Assembly (NCBI GenBank): GCA_019359515.1
Contig: JAHHHC010000008.1
Location: 166,909 to 230,908 of the forward strand
Length of the DNA: 64,000 bases
DNA from: Desmonostoc vinosum HA7617-LM4
Lineage (GTDB): Bacteria > Cyanobacteriota > Cyanobacteriia > Cyanobacteriales > Nostocaceae
Reading direction: 5' to 3'
This document shows positions 8,581 through 16,136 of the stretch, one piece after another. The notes beneath the pieces are model-generated. The model saw only the letters and a program-made list of their open reading frames with translations, was not told the DNA's origin and ran no database searches. How positions within the stretch are numbered: position 1 is the stretch's first letter; each line of letters begins with the position of its first letter. Both the position numbers and the translations under genes were made by a program.

Positions 8581-8677
8581 TTCGTAATTCGTAATGACGC
8601 TCGTACCTCGCTACCGCTGACGCTCGAGGACTCGCTACCGCTTCGCTAACGCTAACGCTAACGTAATTCGTAATTAA
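8571..8677. repeat. ATTACGAATTA-armed, TAGCG-rich intergenic repeat, copy 1
   Basis: AATTCGTAA tandem units at 8571-8596 are followed by a core of CTCGCTACCGCTGACGCTCG and CGCTAACGCTAACG units and a closing GTAATTCGTAATT arm. The left arm supplies the stop codon of the kinase-like gene. The same architecture recurs in inverse orientation at 10856, 15960 and 60953, and in the same orientation at 50048. Confidence 0.75.
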
Positions 8678-8827
8678 GAGGATGTTTTAAAAGTTTTGGG
8701 TGAATATAATTCGCTACTACACAAGCGAAGTCCACCTCCGTAGAAAACACGGAGGTGGGTTTTGTCTGTATAGTCGCGATTTCTAATCGCCGGGGTTAGT
8801 ATTAATTTAGACTTTTCAAACAACCTC
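8678..8827. mobile_element. MITE-like element, family C, copy 1 (about 150 bp)
   Basis: The ends are imperfect inverted repeats: GAGGATGTTTTAAAAGTTTT on the left, and on the right the reverse complement of GAGGTTGTTTGAAAAGTCTA. TAA flanks both sides (8675-8677 and 8828-8830), consistent with a 3-bp target duplication as made by some IS5-group transposases. There is no coding capacity. An inverted second copy lies at 60773-60935. The interior holds a CCACCTCCGT...ACGGAGGTGG hairpin. Confidence 0.72.
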
Positions 8828-8959
8828 TAAGAACGCAACACAACCATTGTGGAGGTTGTTCTAAGTTGATATGGCTTGATCGTGAAAGCTTACTGAGGGA
8901 TAACCGCTCCCATGCTCCCATTGAAGTAAGTCCTGTAAATGTCTAGACTTTTTTAGGGT

Positions 8960-9580
8960 TTATATAGCAGTTTTCCAAACACACAGAACTTCTGCTGCTG
9001 CGGTACGCACCTTTGCTGAAGTATCATTCAGTCGAGCAAGAAGCTGGTGAAATAAATTGGTCATCCCATTGTTGATACGTTTTTGAAGACTCATTTGTAT
9101 ATATCTGGCATTATGAGCGATCGCCGGCTTCAAAGCTAAGATTGTGGCAATTCGGACATTTTCGTCTGGGTCGTTGAGTAGCTGCTGCTCTAAATTTATA
9201 CCCCAGTACAGAGGATTGAAGTATGACGGATTGACGGATGTATTGGCAGTTTCGACGGCAAAAATGCGGAGTTGAGGGTCGGTTGAATTGGCAAGTGCAT
9301 CGAGAATGGGGCGGCTTTGTTCTCCAAGCTGGAGCAGCAATTTTTTAGATCTGCCTTTGCTGATTCGTTCAGGATCAGAGATCGCTTCCACACAACAAGC
9401 AATTTCTGCGGTGGTTGGCTCAGAAGCTTTGAACAAACTTTTGAGTTGTTCGGCTGCATACGTAGCGTATGACTTCGGCCAATAAGTACCCATCGCACCC
9501 TCTTCGAGATATTCTTCCTCGCTATCCAGTGCAGTCTTGAGGTCGTAACGGATGTCAGAAAGCCTTTGATCAGGATTCAT
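8960..9580 (-). CDS. HEAT-repeat protein of unknown function
   Basis: The start at 9580 is chosen because GGGAG lies six bases upstream of this ATG; the ATG two codons earlier directly abuts GGGAG. The 206-residue, mostly helical product shows repeated helix pairs such as ILDALANSTDPQLRIFAVET, LLNDPDENVRIATILALKPA and LLARLNDTSAKVRTAAAEVL, the D-x-x-x-x-V-R pattern of HEAT or PBS-lyase-like repeats. These are protein-interaction scaffolds. It is the last of three same-strand genes of unknown function (10691 to 8960). No catalytic motif is visible. Confidence 0.75.
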   Translation of the reverse strand: MNPDQRLSDIRYDLKTALDSEEEYLEEGAMGTYWPKSYATYAAEQLKSLFKASEPTTAEIACCVEAISDPERISKGRSKKLLLQLGEQSRPILDALANSTDPQLRIFAVETANTSVNPSYFNPLYWGINLEQQLLNDPDENVRIATILALKPAIAHNARYIQMSLQKRINNGMTNLFHQLLARLNDTSAKVRTAAAEVLCVWKTAI

Positions 9581-9644
9581 AGTCATCTCCCTGGTTTTAC
9601 TCGCTTAGGATTCGTGTAAAAATAAGTTGAACAATTTAATATTT

Positions 9645-9688
9645 GTAGTGCGGGCATCTTGCCCGCGCGAGCAAGATGCTCGCACTAC
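9645..9688. repeat. Palindromic GCGGGCATCTTGCCCGC-type repeat
   Basis: GTAGTGCGGGCATCTTGCCC is followed by a near-complementary GCAAGATGCTCGCACTAC. It forms a long hairpin between the HEAT-repeat gene and the 116-residue gene. A related GGGCGGGCAAGATGCCCACC unit lies at 38540-38562. Confidence 0.7.
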
Positions 9689-9706
9689 TTATTTTTACTT
9701 GATGCC

Positions 9707-10057
9707 TTAGCGATTCTCTAACGTGGGTAATGTGAAAAGTGGATAACAAAACAGCTCGTTTGTCGTTGTCGCTGCCTCAATAGCCAGTTCGGCATCAAAT
9801 AACTTTCGCTCTAGGATTTTGTACCATAATGCTTGTCCACCCTGGGCTTCAGTTGGAATGACATAACTTTCTGGTCGCTCGTCTGTGAAGATATAAATGA
9901 CATCCGACTCTGACCAGTCTCCAGTCTGAAAGCAGACCCGGATAATTCGCTCCCATTGAATCGTCTCTTGCCAAGCGATACCGTTTGGTGGATTCACTTG
10001 CAACGCGATCGCACTGTCATCAAAGCCAACAGCATACCATTCACATAAAGAGGACAT
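9707..10057 (-). CDS. Hypothetical protein, 116 residues
   Basis: I do not recognise a family. The protein is acidic and aromatic-rich, with predicted strands (WYAVGFDDSAIALQV, WERIIRVCFQTG, DVIYIFTDE, SYVIPTEAQGG), then a helix (ALWYKILERKLFDAELAIEA) and a short C-terminal tail. It is presumably cytoplasmic, since no signal or membrane segment is seen. AAGGA upstream of the ATG is a plausible ribosome site. It sits between a 191-residue unknown gene and a HEAT-repeat gene on the same strand; such small soluble genes are sometimes immunity proteins, but nothing here proves that. Confidence 0.6.
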   Translation of the reverse strand: MSSLCEWYAVGFDDSAIALQVNPPNGIAWQETIQWERIIRVCFQTGDWSESDVIYIFTDERPESYVIPTEAQGGQALWYKILERKLFDAELAIEAATTTNELFCYPLFTLPTLENR

Positions 10058-10073
10058 TTTGCGATTCCTTTTT

Positions 10074-10108
10074 TAATTACGAATTATGAATTACGAATTA
10101 CGAATTAT
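10074..10108. repeat. GAATTACGAATTAC short repeat
   Basis: Four successive AATTACG or AATTATG units lie between the 191- and 116-residue genes. They are the same arm sequence that bounds the TAGCG-rich repeats elsewhere, here without a core. Confidence 0.6.
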
Positions 10109-10115
10109 TGAGTAA

Positions 10116-10691
10116 TCAGTTCTTGACGAGCCATAGCAGCCACCGCCACAACCACCCCAGTATTCCCAAGATTGTGATCTCCTTTGGTATTTCTTCTGCT
10201 CTTTGCCCCGCCCCTACAACATGGTGAAGATGCAGTTCTGTAGCAATGCCTGCTGGCACATGAGCCGTGATCGGTAACGGGGAGTGTTCTCCAAGCAGCA
10301 AGCTATCAATGAGAAACATCACCAATCTTTCATCGTAGCGATCGTCAATTCCAGAATACTGGCTGGTATCGCGATTGACGAAGGCATCGCCTACTACGTA
10401 TATTGTGTCATCTCTGATGAAACTGAGTCGATAAATACAATATCCTGTCCAACTTCGATGCATGTAAAGGGTATCCCCCTCAACGAAGATAAACCACTTA
10501 TCTTCCATACGCTCTGGAATCAAGCCACGGCAGATAAGTTCATACTCCTGCTCTGTAAATTCTCGTTGTAGGGAAAGCGCAGAGCGTTGAGCAGGCATAG
10601 GCTGAAGGTTAGACCAGGACTGACGTGTGGCTGACATTTCGTTGTGCTTCAATTCAAGAACAGCTAACTTGTCAAGAATAGCCAACGACAC
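10116..10691 (-). CDS. Hypothetical protein, up to 191 residues
   Basis: The frame opens at a GTG (10691); an internal ATG at 10637 (MSATRQSWSNLQP) is an alternative start and neither has a convincing ribosome site. A central block ELICRGLIPERMEDKWFIFV, then GDTLYMHRSWTGYCIYRLSF, looks like a conserved beta-rich domain. The C-terminus (ILGILGWLWRWLLWLVKN) is a tryptophan-rich amphipathic or membrane-associating helix. I recall similar M-H-R-S-W-T-G proteins as conserved bacterial hypotheticals but cannot name a function. It heads a three-gene same-strand group. Confidence 0.62.
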   Translation of the reverse strand: MSLAILDKLAVLELKHNEMSATRQSWSNLQPMPAQRSALSLQREFTEQEYELICRGLIPERMEDKWFIFVEGDTLYMHRSWTGYCIYRLSFIRDDTIYVVGDAFVNRDTSQYSGIDDRYDERLVMFLIDSLLLGEHSPLPITAHVPAGIATELHLHHVVGAGQRAEEIPKEITILGILGWLWRWLLWLVKN

Positions 10692-10817
10692 AAGTCAGCG
10701 ATGGTAGATAACTCCAAACTACCACTAGTCGTTTTGTTGATACAGAGTGAGGTGGCGATCGCCTGTGGTTTTACTCACCAAAATCTGTACCTTCATTTCA
10801 AAGCAATAATCTGTCAG

Positions 10818-10838
10818 TAGACTTCTTGCAAAAGTCCA
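10818..10838. repeat. End fragment of family-B MITE
   Basis: TAGACTTCTTGCAAAAGTCC matches the terminal inverted repeat of the complete elements at 36499, 49757 and 62158, but the rest of the element is absent. It looks like a deletion remnant. Confidence 0.55.
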
Positions 10839-10855
10839 TCCCCATTACAAAATTT

Positions 10856-10932
10856 AATTACGAATTACGTTAGCGTTAGCGAGTCCTCAAGCGTCAGCGG
10901 TAGCGAGTCCTCGAGCGTCATTACGAATTACT
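10856..10932. repeat. ATTACGAATTA-armed, TAGCG-rich repeat, copy 2
   Basis: AATTACGAATTACG opens a core with GTTAGCGTTAGCGAGTCCTC and GGTAGCGAGTCCTCGAGCG, closed by a CATTACGAATTA arm. It lies directly beyond the stop codon of the second kinase gene and is the inverse orientation of the copy at 8571. Confidence 0.72.
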
Positions 10933-12476
10933 TAATTGTTAACTTCTAAAGGTAGGAAAATAGTTAATACCTCACCATTGTGTGGACGTTGACGTACAAT
11001 CAACTTCCCACCGATCGCTTGAAATAGATGCTTGGTTGCAGAGATATTTAAACTAATCGTACCTGTTTCTGGTTGGAACATCAGTAATTGACCAAGGGCT
11101 TTGCGAATTGGTGTTGCAGATGTGGACGTTTTGCTTGTGTCTTTGCAGTGAGGCTGGGGCGATAACTGTAACTTGAGTTGATCGCCTGCTGGGATAACCT
11201 GGACTTGAATGTGGCTACCAGAGGGTAAACTGCGGGTAAAATTCTCCATCAAACCCGTTAATACCCGATCTAGCATAGTGGGGTTGCTCACTACCGTGGG
11301 CAGTTGTTGAGGTAAAACAACATCCAGCGTCAGGTTCCGCCGCTGTGCTGCTTGCTGCCAACGAGGAATGCTTTGTTGCAACACTTGATCTAAAGACATC
11401 GGTGTGAGTTGAGTTTTTGAAGATTTAACAGCAGCGCTAGTTTCCAGTTCCGCCGCTTTAAACAGCAACTCCATGCGATCAATTTGCTCGGTACACTCGT
11501 GATCGATAATTTCTAAACGACTAATCACATTTGCAGGCAAATCTCTTCGTTTCAGGAGTAGGCGAGTCATAGTCCGAATCGTTGTTAGAGGAGTGCGAAC
11601 TTCGTGAGCAAAAGCTTGGAGTAATTCTACATCGGGTACTGAGGATTGGGCTTCTCCTGTCGCAGACGCTTCACGTAGCTTGCTTCCCCGTAGGGGTACA
11701 ACTTCGCTCAGCTCATGGAGAATTGGGGAACAAACAGAGTAACTAGCAGTAGTAGGTGATAGAACATAATTCTCTGCTCCCTGCTCCCTGTTTCCTTCCG
11801 CTCTACCTCTTCCTAGTCCCCAATCCCCAGTCCCTAGTCCCCAGTCCTCTGATACTTCCTCAAGGAGTAGTCGGCTAAACTGCATGACTATACGGTAATC
11901 TGGTGCTACTGGACAATAATTTTGTATTAATGTATCCAGTTCAGCAAAATATTCTGGGTTAGTTAGTATAACGCGTGCGCCAAGCGATCGCCATGCTTGC
12001 TGAACTACTTCCGGCTCAAAGGAAAATGAAAATACTTTTTTACCGTTCTTGTGTTCTGCTAAAACTAGCACTAATCTAAATTTATTTGTGAACACCAAGC
12101 AAAACTGTTCAGACGCCAGAGGATCGGCAGGTAGTAAAGGCAGTACCGACTCTTGGGGAATATCATCTGCTGTAGCGATCGCTGTTGGCATCTGAAAAGG
12201 CATCAGTGCCAACGGGTTAAATGGTTTGGCTGTAAAAGTTACTGTTTGTAAACTTTGAGTTAGTTCTGGCTGACTAAATAATGGTGCTGGTGCAGTTAAG
12301 ACTAACCCCTGAGTTGTATCGGCTGAATCAGTTGCTAAAGTATTCAGTAGCAGATGCTCTGTAGCTGCCAGACTTACACGCCACTGTCGCTCTGCTTTGA
12401 CAGGTAAACATTCAGTCACACTTGCTTGACTTTCAGCTAAAATTTCGCTCAAACTTGGCAATATCCATTCGTACAC
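10932..12476 (-). CDS. Histidine kinase with intact phosphoacceptor but degenerate ATPase domain
   Basis: The 514-residue protein has an N-terminal sensor-like region (1-210), a repeat-derived linker (about 209-275), a normal dimerisation motif FAHEVRTPLTTIR with phosphoacceptor His291, and a C-terminal HATPase-like domain. That domain keeps an N-box-like GLMENFTRSL and a final GGKLIVRQRPHNGEVLTIFLP, but the usual D-x-G-x-G is replaced by LQLSPQPH, no F-box is seen, and the G2 box reads TGTISLNIS. It may be a poor ATP binder or may need a partner. There is no adjacent response regulator on this strand. Confidence 0.8.
   Translation of the reverse strand: MYEWILPSLSEILAESQASVTECLPVKAERQWRVSLAATEHLLLNTLATDSADTTQGLVLTAPAPLFSQPELTQSLQTVTFTAKPFNPLALMPFQMPTAIATADDIPQESVLPLLPADPLASEQFCLVFTNKFRLVLVLAEHKNGKKVFSFSFEPEVVQQAWRSLGARVILTNPEYFAELDTLIQNYCPVAPDYRIVMQFSRLLLEEVSEDWGLGTGDWGLGRGRAEGNREQGAENYVLSPTTASYSVCSPILHELSEVVPLRGSKLREASATGEAQSSVPDVELLQAFAHEVRTPLTTIRTMTRLLLKRRDLPANVISRLEIIDHECTEQIDRMELLFKAAELETSAAVKSSKTQLTPMSLDQVLQQSIPRWQQAAQRRNLTLDVVLPQQLPTVVSNPTMLDRVLTGLMENFTRSLPSGSHIQVQVIPAGDQLKLQLSPQPHCKDTSKTSTSATPIRKALGQLLMFQPETGTISLNISATKHLFQAIGGKLIVRQRPHNGEVLTIFLPLEVNN
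11651..11850 (-). repeat. Two repeat insertions inside the kinase coding frame
   Basis: At 11779-11850 a CCCCAGTCCCTAGT minisatellite is read in frame as G-T-G-D-W-G-L-G. At 11651-11699 a GC-rich unit (TCTCCTGTCGCAGACGCTTC and following) is read as PLRGSKLREASATGEA. The same sequences occur between genes elsewhere (38340-38392, 33722-33745). Both lie in the linker just before the dimerisation helix. Confidence 0.72.
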
Positions 12477-12844
12477 AGGTTTTTACCCCTTAATTGAAGA
12501 GCGACTAACAGCATTTAAGGTAGGCATTTTGCTACTAATACGAGGTTATAGTTATTTGTGTACTAGTGACAGGCGTAGAACCGAACATTTTAGGGGCAAT
12601 TTCCCCTGATATCGGGGGAAGACGCGGGGACGCGGAGAAACTTTCATTTACACTCCTCGCGTTCTCTTAATTCCCAATTTCCAATTTCTACTAACCAGTT
12701 TCTCACATAAACCATCTACCGATAGATACATAGCTTACACCTGCGGTCGATGAAAGTTAAACAAATTTAGACGCAAATAGTAAAGAAGGAAAAGTATTTA
12801 TTTTGTGCTTTCTTGATTGTTTTCTCTAAACAAAGGCGAAAAAA
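12477..12844. other. Intergenic region between divergent kinase and stress-protein genes
   Basis: These 368 bases hold a short GGGGACGC minisatellite near 12622-12638, a TTCCCCTGATATCGGGGGAA palindrome at 12600-12619, and the promoter regions of two divergent genes. AAAGGCGAAAAAAATG gives a weak ribosome site for the rightward gene. No gene was seen. Confidence 0.6.
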
Positions 12845-13456
12845 ATGGTTGTGAGCGATCGTCAGCGAGCAGTTGGCTTATTTTCTCAACGTAGTGATGT
12901 AGAGTATGTACTCTCCGCGCTCAAAGATGCTAGTTTTCCGATGGATAGAGTTTCTGTAATTGCTAAGAATCGTGATGTTTCCTCACCAGAGTTCACTAAT
13001 CCAGCCGATGAAAAAGCTGCTACTGGAGCCGTTACAGGTACTGTATTAGGAGGTATAACTGGTTTAATTGTGGGTTTAAGTACCTTAGCGATTCCTGGTG
13101 TAGGGCCGATACTATTCGCTGGTGAAATAGCCTCTACCCTGGCTACAACCGCTGCTGGTGCCGGTATTGGCGCAGCGGCTGGTGGGTTGTTGGGTGGGCT
13201 GACGGGTTTAGAAATGTCTGAAGAACAAGCCAGAGTTTACAATGAGGGATTATCCCGTGGTGATTATTTAGTAATTATCAAAGGTACCAATGAAGAAGTA
13301 CGACGTGCTGAAACTATTTTGAGAAATCGGGATATTCAGCAGTTTAGTATTTTTGACTCACCCAATGCTGCTGAAATTAATCACAATAACCCTGCTAGGA
13401 CAGCTGAAAATAACTCACCAGTAACTATTATTGATCGCCGCGATACCACTATTTAG
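12845..13456 (+). CDS. General stress protein 17M-like, glycine-zipper membrane-associated protein
   Basis: The 203-residue protein opens with a fold like the YflT/GSP17M domain (RQRAVGLFSQRSDVEYVLSA, FPMDRVSVIAKN). It then has a long glycine- and alanine-rich hydrophobic stretch, about 60-125 (GAVTGTVLGGITGLIVGLST, AAGAGIGAAAGGLLGGLTGL), forming glycine-zipper hairpins, and ends with a conserved ARVYNEGLSRGDYLVIIKG block. Proteins of this type are common in cyanobacteria and stress-induced in other bacteria; the biochemical role is unknown. It is monocistronic, with a hairpin after the stop. Confidence 0.75.
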   Translation: MVVSDRQRAVGLFSQRSDVEYVLSALKDASFPMDRVSVIAKNRDVSSPEFTNPADEKAATGAVTGTVLGGITGLIVGLSTLAIPGVGPILFAGEIASTLATTAAGAGIGAAAGGLLGGLTGLEMSEEQARVYNEGLSRGDYLVIIKGTNEEVRRAETILRNRDIQQFSIFDSPNAAEINHNNPARTAENNSPVTIIDRRDTTI

Positions 13457-13468
13457 ACCAATAGGTTT

Positions 13469-13506
13469 TGATAAGTAGAAACATGCCATGGCGCGTCTCT
13501 ACTTAT
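13469..13506. repeat. Palindromic GCCATGGC hairpin between convergent genes
   Basis: GATAAGTAGA pairs with TCTACTTATC around an ATGCCATGGCGCGTC core. It lies between the converging stress-protein and glcD genes and could terminate both. The CCATGGCGCGTCTCTAC unit is a recurrent cyanobacterial intergenic repeat. Confidence 0.6.
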
Positions 13507-13522
13507 CTGGCATTTTTATTGC

Positions 13523-14995
13523 TTAAAATCTTTCTACTCCTTCAAACTGCTTGACACTTAATGCATTTGCTGATTCACCACAAGTCCGTGGAGTAGGAAA
13601 TATCTTTTCTGGGTTTGCCAAACCTTTGGGATTAAATACTTGCCGCACCCATTGCATAGTTTCTAAATCAGCAGGGCTAAACATATTTGGCATGTAGCAC
13701 TTTTTATCGGCACCAATGCCGTGTTCACCAGAAATACTGCCACCGACTTTTACACAAAGTTTGAGAATTTCTCCACCAACTTCTTCGACTTTTTCTAATG
13801 CCCCAGGTACAGAATTGTCAAAAAGAATTAGGGGGTGAAGATTGCCATCGCCAGCATGAAAAACATTAGCGATCGCATAACCATATTTTTGACTGAGATT
13901 TTCAATTTCTTGCAGAACATAAGGTAATTGAGTCCGAGGAATAACACCATCTTGCACATAATAATCTGGACTCAAATGTCCCGCAGCTGCAAACGCAGCT
14001 TTGCGTCCTTTCCACAATTTCAATCTAGTTTCTGGATCACTAGCACTGGTGATATTACGCGCTCCATTTTCTTTACAAATTTTAGTAATACGTTGTTTAT
14101 TGACGGCAACTTCTACTTCTAAGCCATCGATTTCTACTAATAAAATCGCAGTCGCATCGCGGGGATAACAATTAGTTGCAACAACATCTTCAACAGCATT
14201 AATGCTAATGTTATCCATCATTTCCATACCACCAGGAATAATCCCAGCGCTGATGATATCCGAAACACTCGCTCCAGCAGCTTCAATACTAGTAAAATCT
14301 GCCAACAGTACGCAAATTGATTCTGCGCTTCTGAGAATTCGCAAAGTAATTTCTGTCGCAATACCTAAAGTCCCTTCAGAACCTACGAAAATACCTGTTA
14401 AGTCATAACCCGGCATTTCCGGTATTTGTCCACCCAAATCAACAATTTCTCCTTCAGGTGTGACAATTTTCAATCCTAAAACGTGGTTAGTAGTAACACC
14501 ATATTTCAGACAATGTACTCCACCAGAATTTTCGGCAATGTTGCCCCCAATAGAACAAATAATCTGACTAGAGGGGTCGGGTGCGTAGTAAAATCCAGCA
14601 CCACTAACAGTTTGTGTTACCCAACTATTAATTACTCCTGGTTGGACTATAACACGCTGATTGTCCAAATCAACATTCAGGATTTGCCGCATCAAGGAAG
14701 TCACAATTAAAACAGAATCTTCTAATGGCAACGCACCGCCAGATAAGCCAGTACCAGAACCACGGGCGATGAAAGGGACAGAATATTGGTTGCATATTTT
14801 TACCACTTGGGCAACTTGTTCTGTAGTTCTAGGTAACACCACCACAGCTGGACGTTGGCGATAGCTAGTTAAACCATCACATTCGTAAGTAATTAATTCT
14901 TCACGACGTTGCACTACACCATTTTTGCCAAGTACAGCCTCGAATGCTTTAATTATTGGTTGCCAGTTGCGTTGTTTTTTATCTTGGGTAAGCAT
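13523..14995 (-). CDS. glcD: Glycolate dehydrogenase FAD-binding subunit
   Basis: The 490-residue FAD-linked oxidase has the PCMH-type FAD-binding domain (VVVLPRTTEQVAQVVKIC, FIARGSGTGLSGGALP, IGGNIAENSGGVHCLKYGVT) and the C-terminal domain with NVFHAGDGNLHPLI and GGSISGEHGIG. In cyanobacteria this enzyme oxidises photorespiratory glycolate to glyoxylate. D-lactate dehydrogenases share the fold, so the exact substrate is inferred. GlcE and GlcF partners are not nearby. The length is normal and the start is MLTQDKKQRNWQPIIKAFE. Confidence 0.88.
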   Translation of the reverse strand: MLTQDKKQRNWQPIIKAFEAVLGKNGVVQRREELITYECDGLTSYRQRPAVVVLPRTTEQVAQVVKICNQYSVPFIARGSGTGLSGGALPLEDSVLIVTSLMRQILNVDLDNQRVIVQPGVINSWVTQTVSGAGFYYAPDPSSQIICSIGGNIAENSGGVHCLKYGVTTNHVLGLKIVTPEGEIVDLGGQIPEMPGYDLTGIFVGSEGTLGIATEITLRILRSAESICVLLADFTSIEAAGASVSDIISAGIIPGGMEMMDNISINAVEDVVATNCYPRDATAILLVEIDGLEVEVAVNKQRITKICKENGARNITSASDPETRLKLWKGRKAAFAAAGHLSPDYYVQDGVIPRTQLPYVLQEIENLSQKYGYAIANVFHAGDGNLHPLILFDNSVPGALEKVEEVGGEILKLCVKVGGSISGEHGIGADKKCYMPNMFSPADLETMQWVRQVFNPKGLANPEKIFPTPRTCGESANALSVKQFEGVERF

Positions 14996-15254
14996 AGTTT
15001 TTTATAGTTAAGGTAGATGATCACAAATTTCTGAAATCCAGTACAAGTAAGGGATTAATTTTTGTTTGCGTCTGTCATAGTTTTGTTACAGGTATGGTTA
15101 ATCATTGTGATTACTATTGTCGCATTATCTCGACTTTGCTACTATGCCATGACTAGGCGATCGCATCCTTTGATTTCCCACTCAATCAGACTCTCAAGTA
15201 ATAAATAAATTTAAACTAATATAAAAATAACGCCCTCAAATACTGGATAAAATC

Positions 15255-15962
15255 ATGGTTGAGCAACTTTTAATCAATGATGATGATTACTATGTACCAG
15301 ATGCCAACCAGCTAGTCACCGAAGACGATACACCTGTGGACAATTTTGCATCTGAAAAACAACAACGTCTGTTAGTTGGTTCTCTTTACAGTTCTTTAAA
15401 AAACCAGATATTTTTAGCAGCAGCTAATGTTGGTGTTTATCATGCAGACGAACAGCCTGCAATTGTGCCTGATATTTTTCTCAGCTTAGATGTCCAAGCG
15501 CCTGAAAATTGGTGGGCAAAACAAAATCGTTGTTATATGGTTTGGCGGTTTGGCAAACCTCCAGAAGTTGTCATCGAAATTGTTTCTAATCAAGAAGGTG
15601 ATGAACTAGGAAAAAAACTGCAAATTTATGAACACATGCGCGCTAGTTACTATATCGTATATGACCCAAATCAGCAATTAGGAGAAAAAGTACTGCGTGT
15701 CTATGAACTTAGGGGAAGACGCTACTTTGAAACTTCGGAAACTTGGTTAGAACAAGTTGGTTTGGGTATAACTCTGTGGCAAGGTGAATTTGAAGGCAGG
15801 CAAGATACTTGGTTGCGCTGGTGCTACCAAGATAATACTGTTTTGTCAACTGGAGATGAACGTGCCGAACAGGAACGCCAGCGTGCCGAACAGGCAGAAC
15901 AACGTACCCAATTACTCGCACAAAGATTACGAGCTATGGGCATTGATCCCGATACTCTTTAA
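15255..15962 (+). CDS. Uma2 family protein with C-terminal coiled coil
   Basis: The 235-residue Uma2 (DUF820) protein contains AIVPDIFLSLDVQAPENWW and PPEVVIEIVSNQEGDELGKK, with the catalytic-type Glu (V-I-E-I) retained, then RASYYIVYDPNQQ. It ends with a short coiled coil (ERAEQERQRAEQAEQRTQLL) and the stereotyped tail RAMGIDPDTL seen in many cyanobacterial members. The function is unknown; the fold predicts a PD-(D/E)XK nuclease. Its stop codon lies at the edge of a TAGCG-rich repeat. Unlike the copy at 4230 it has an intact active site. Confidence 0.87.
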   Translation: MVEQLLINDDDYYVPDANQLVTEDDTPVDNFASEKQQRLLVGSLYSSLKNQIFLAAANVGVYHADEQPAIVPDIFLSLDVQAPENWWAKQNRCYMVWRFGKPPEVVIEIVSNQEGDELGKKLQIYEHMRASYYIVYDPNQQLGEKVLRVYELRGRRYFETSETWLEQVGLGITLWQGEFEGRQDTWLRWCYQDNTVLSTGDERAEQERQRAEQAEQRTQLLAQRLRAMGIDPDTL

Positions 15963-16072
15963 TTACGAATTACGTTAGCGTAGCGGTAGCGAGTCCTCGA
16001 TAGCGTTAGCGTAAAGCCTACGGCATAGCTTCGCTTAGAGCGACATAGGAGCGTCGCGTCATTACGAATTAT
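15960..16072. repeat. ATTACGAATTA-armed, TAGCG-rich repeat, copy 3
   Basis: It starts in the Uma2 stop codon with TAATTACGAATTACGTTAGC, has a core of GTAGCGGTAGCGAGTCCTCG plus CATAGCTTCGCTTAGAGCG, and ends GTCATTACGAATTA. At about 113 bp it is the longest copy here. It closely resembles the copy at 60953. Confidence 0.75.
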
Positions 16073-16085
16073 TTAAAACACTTAT

Positions 16086-16121
16086 CAAGACGCAAATAAC
16101 TTTTTACCTTTGCGTCTTGGC
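16086..16121 (-). terminator. Probable terminator hairpin downstream of miaA
   Basis: AAGACGCAAA and TTTGCGTCTT arms enclose a 14-base loop just beyond the miaA stop codon. The T-tract on the minus strand is weak, so this may only be a stabilising hairpin. Confidence 0.5.
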
Positions 16122-16136
16122 GTGAGCAAAAAATTG

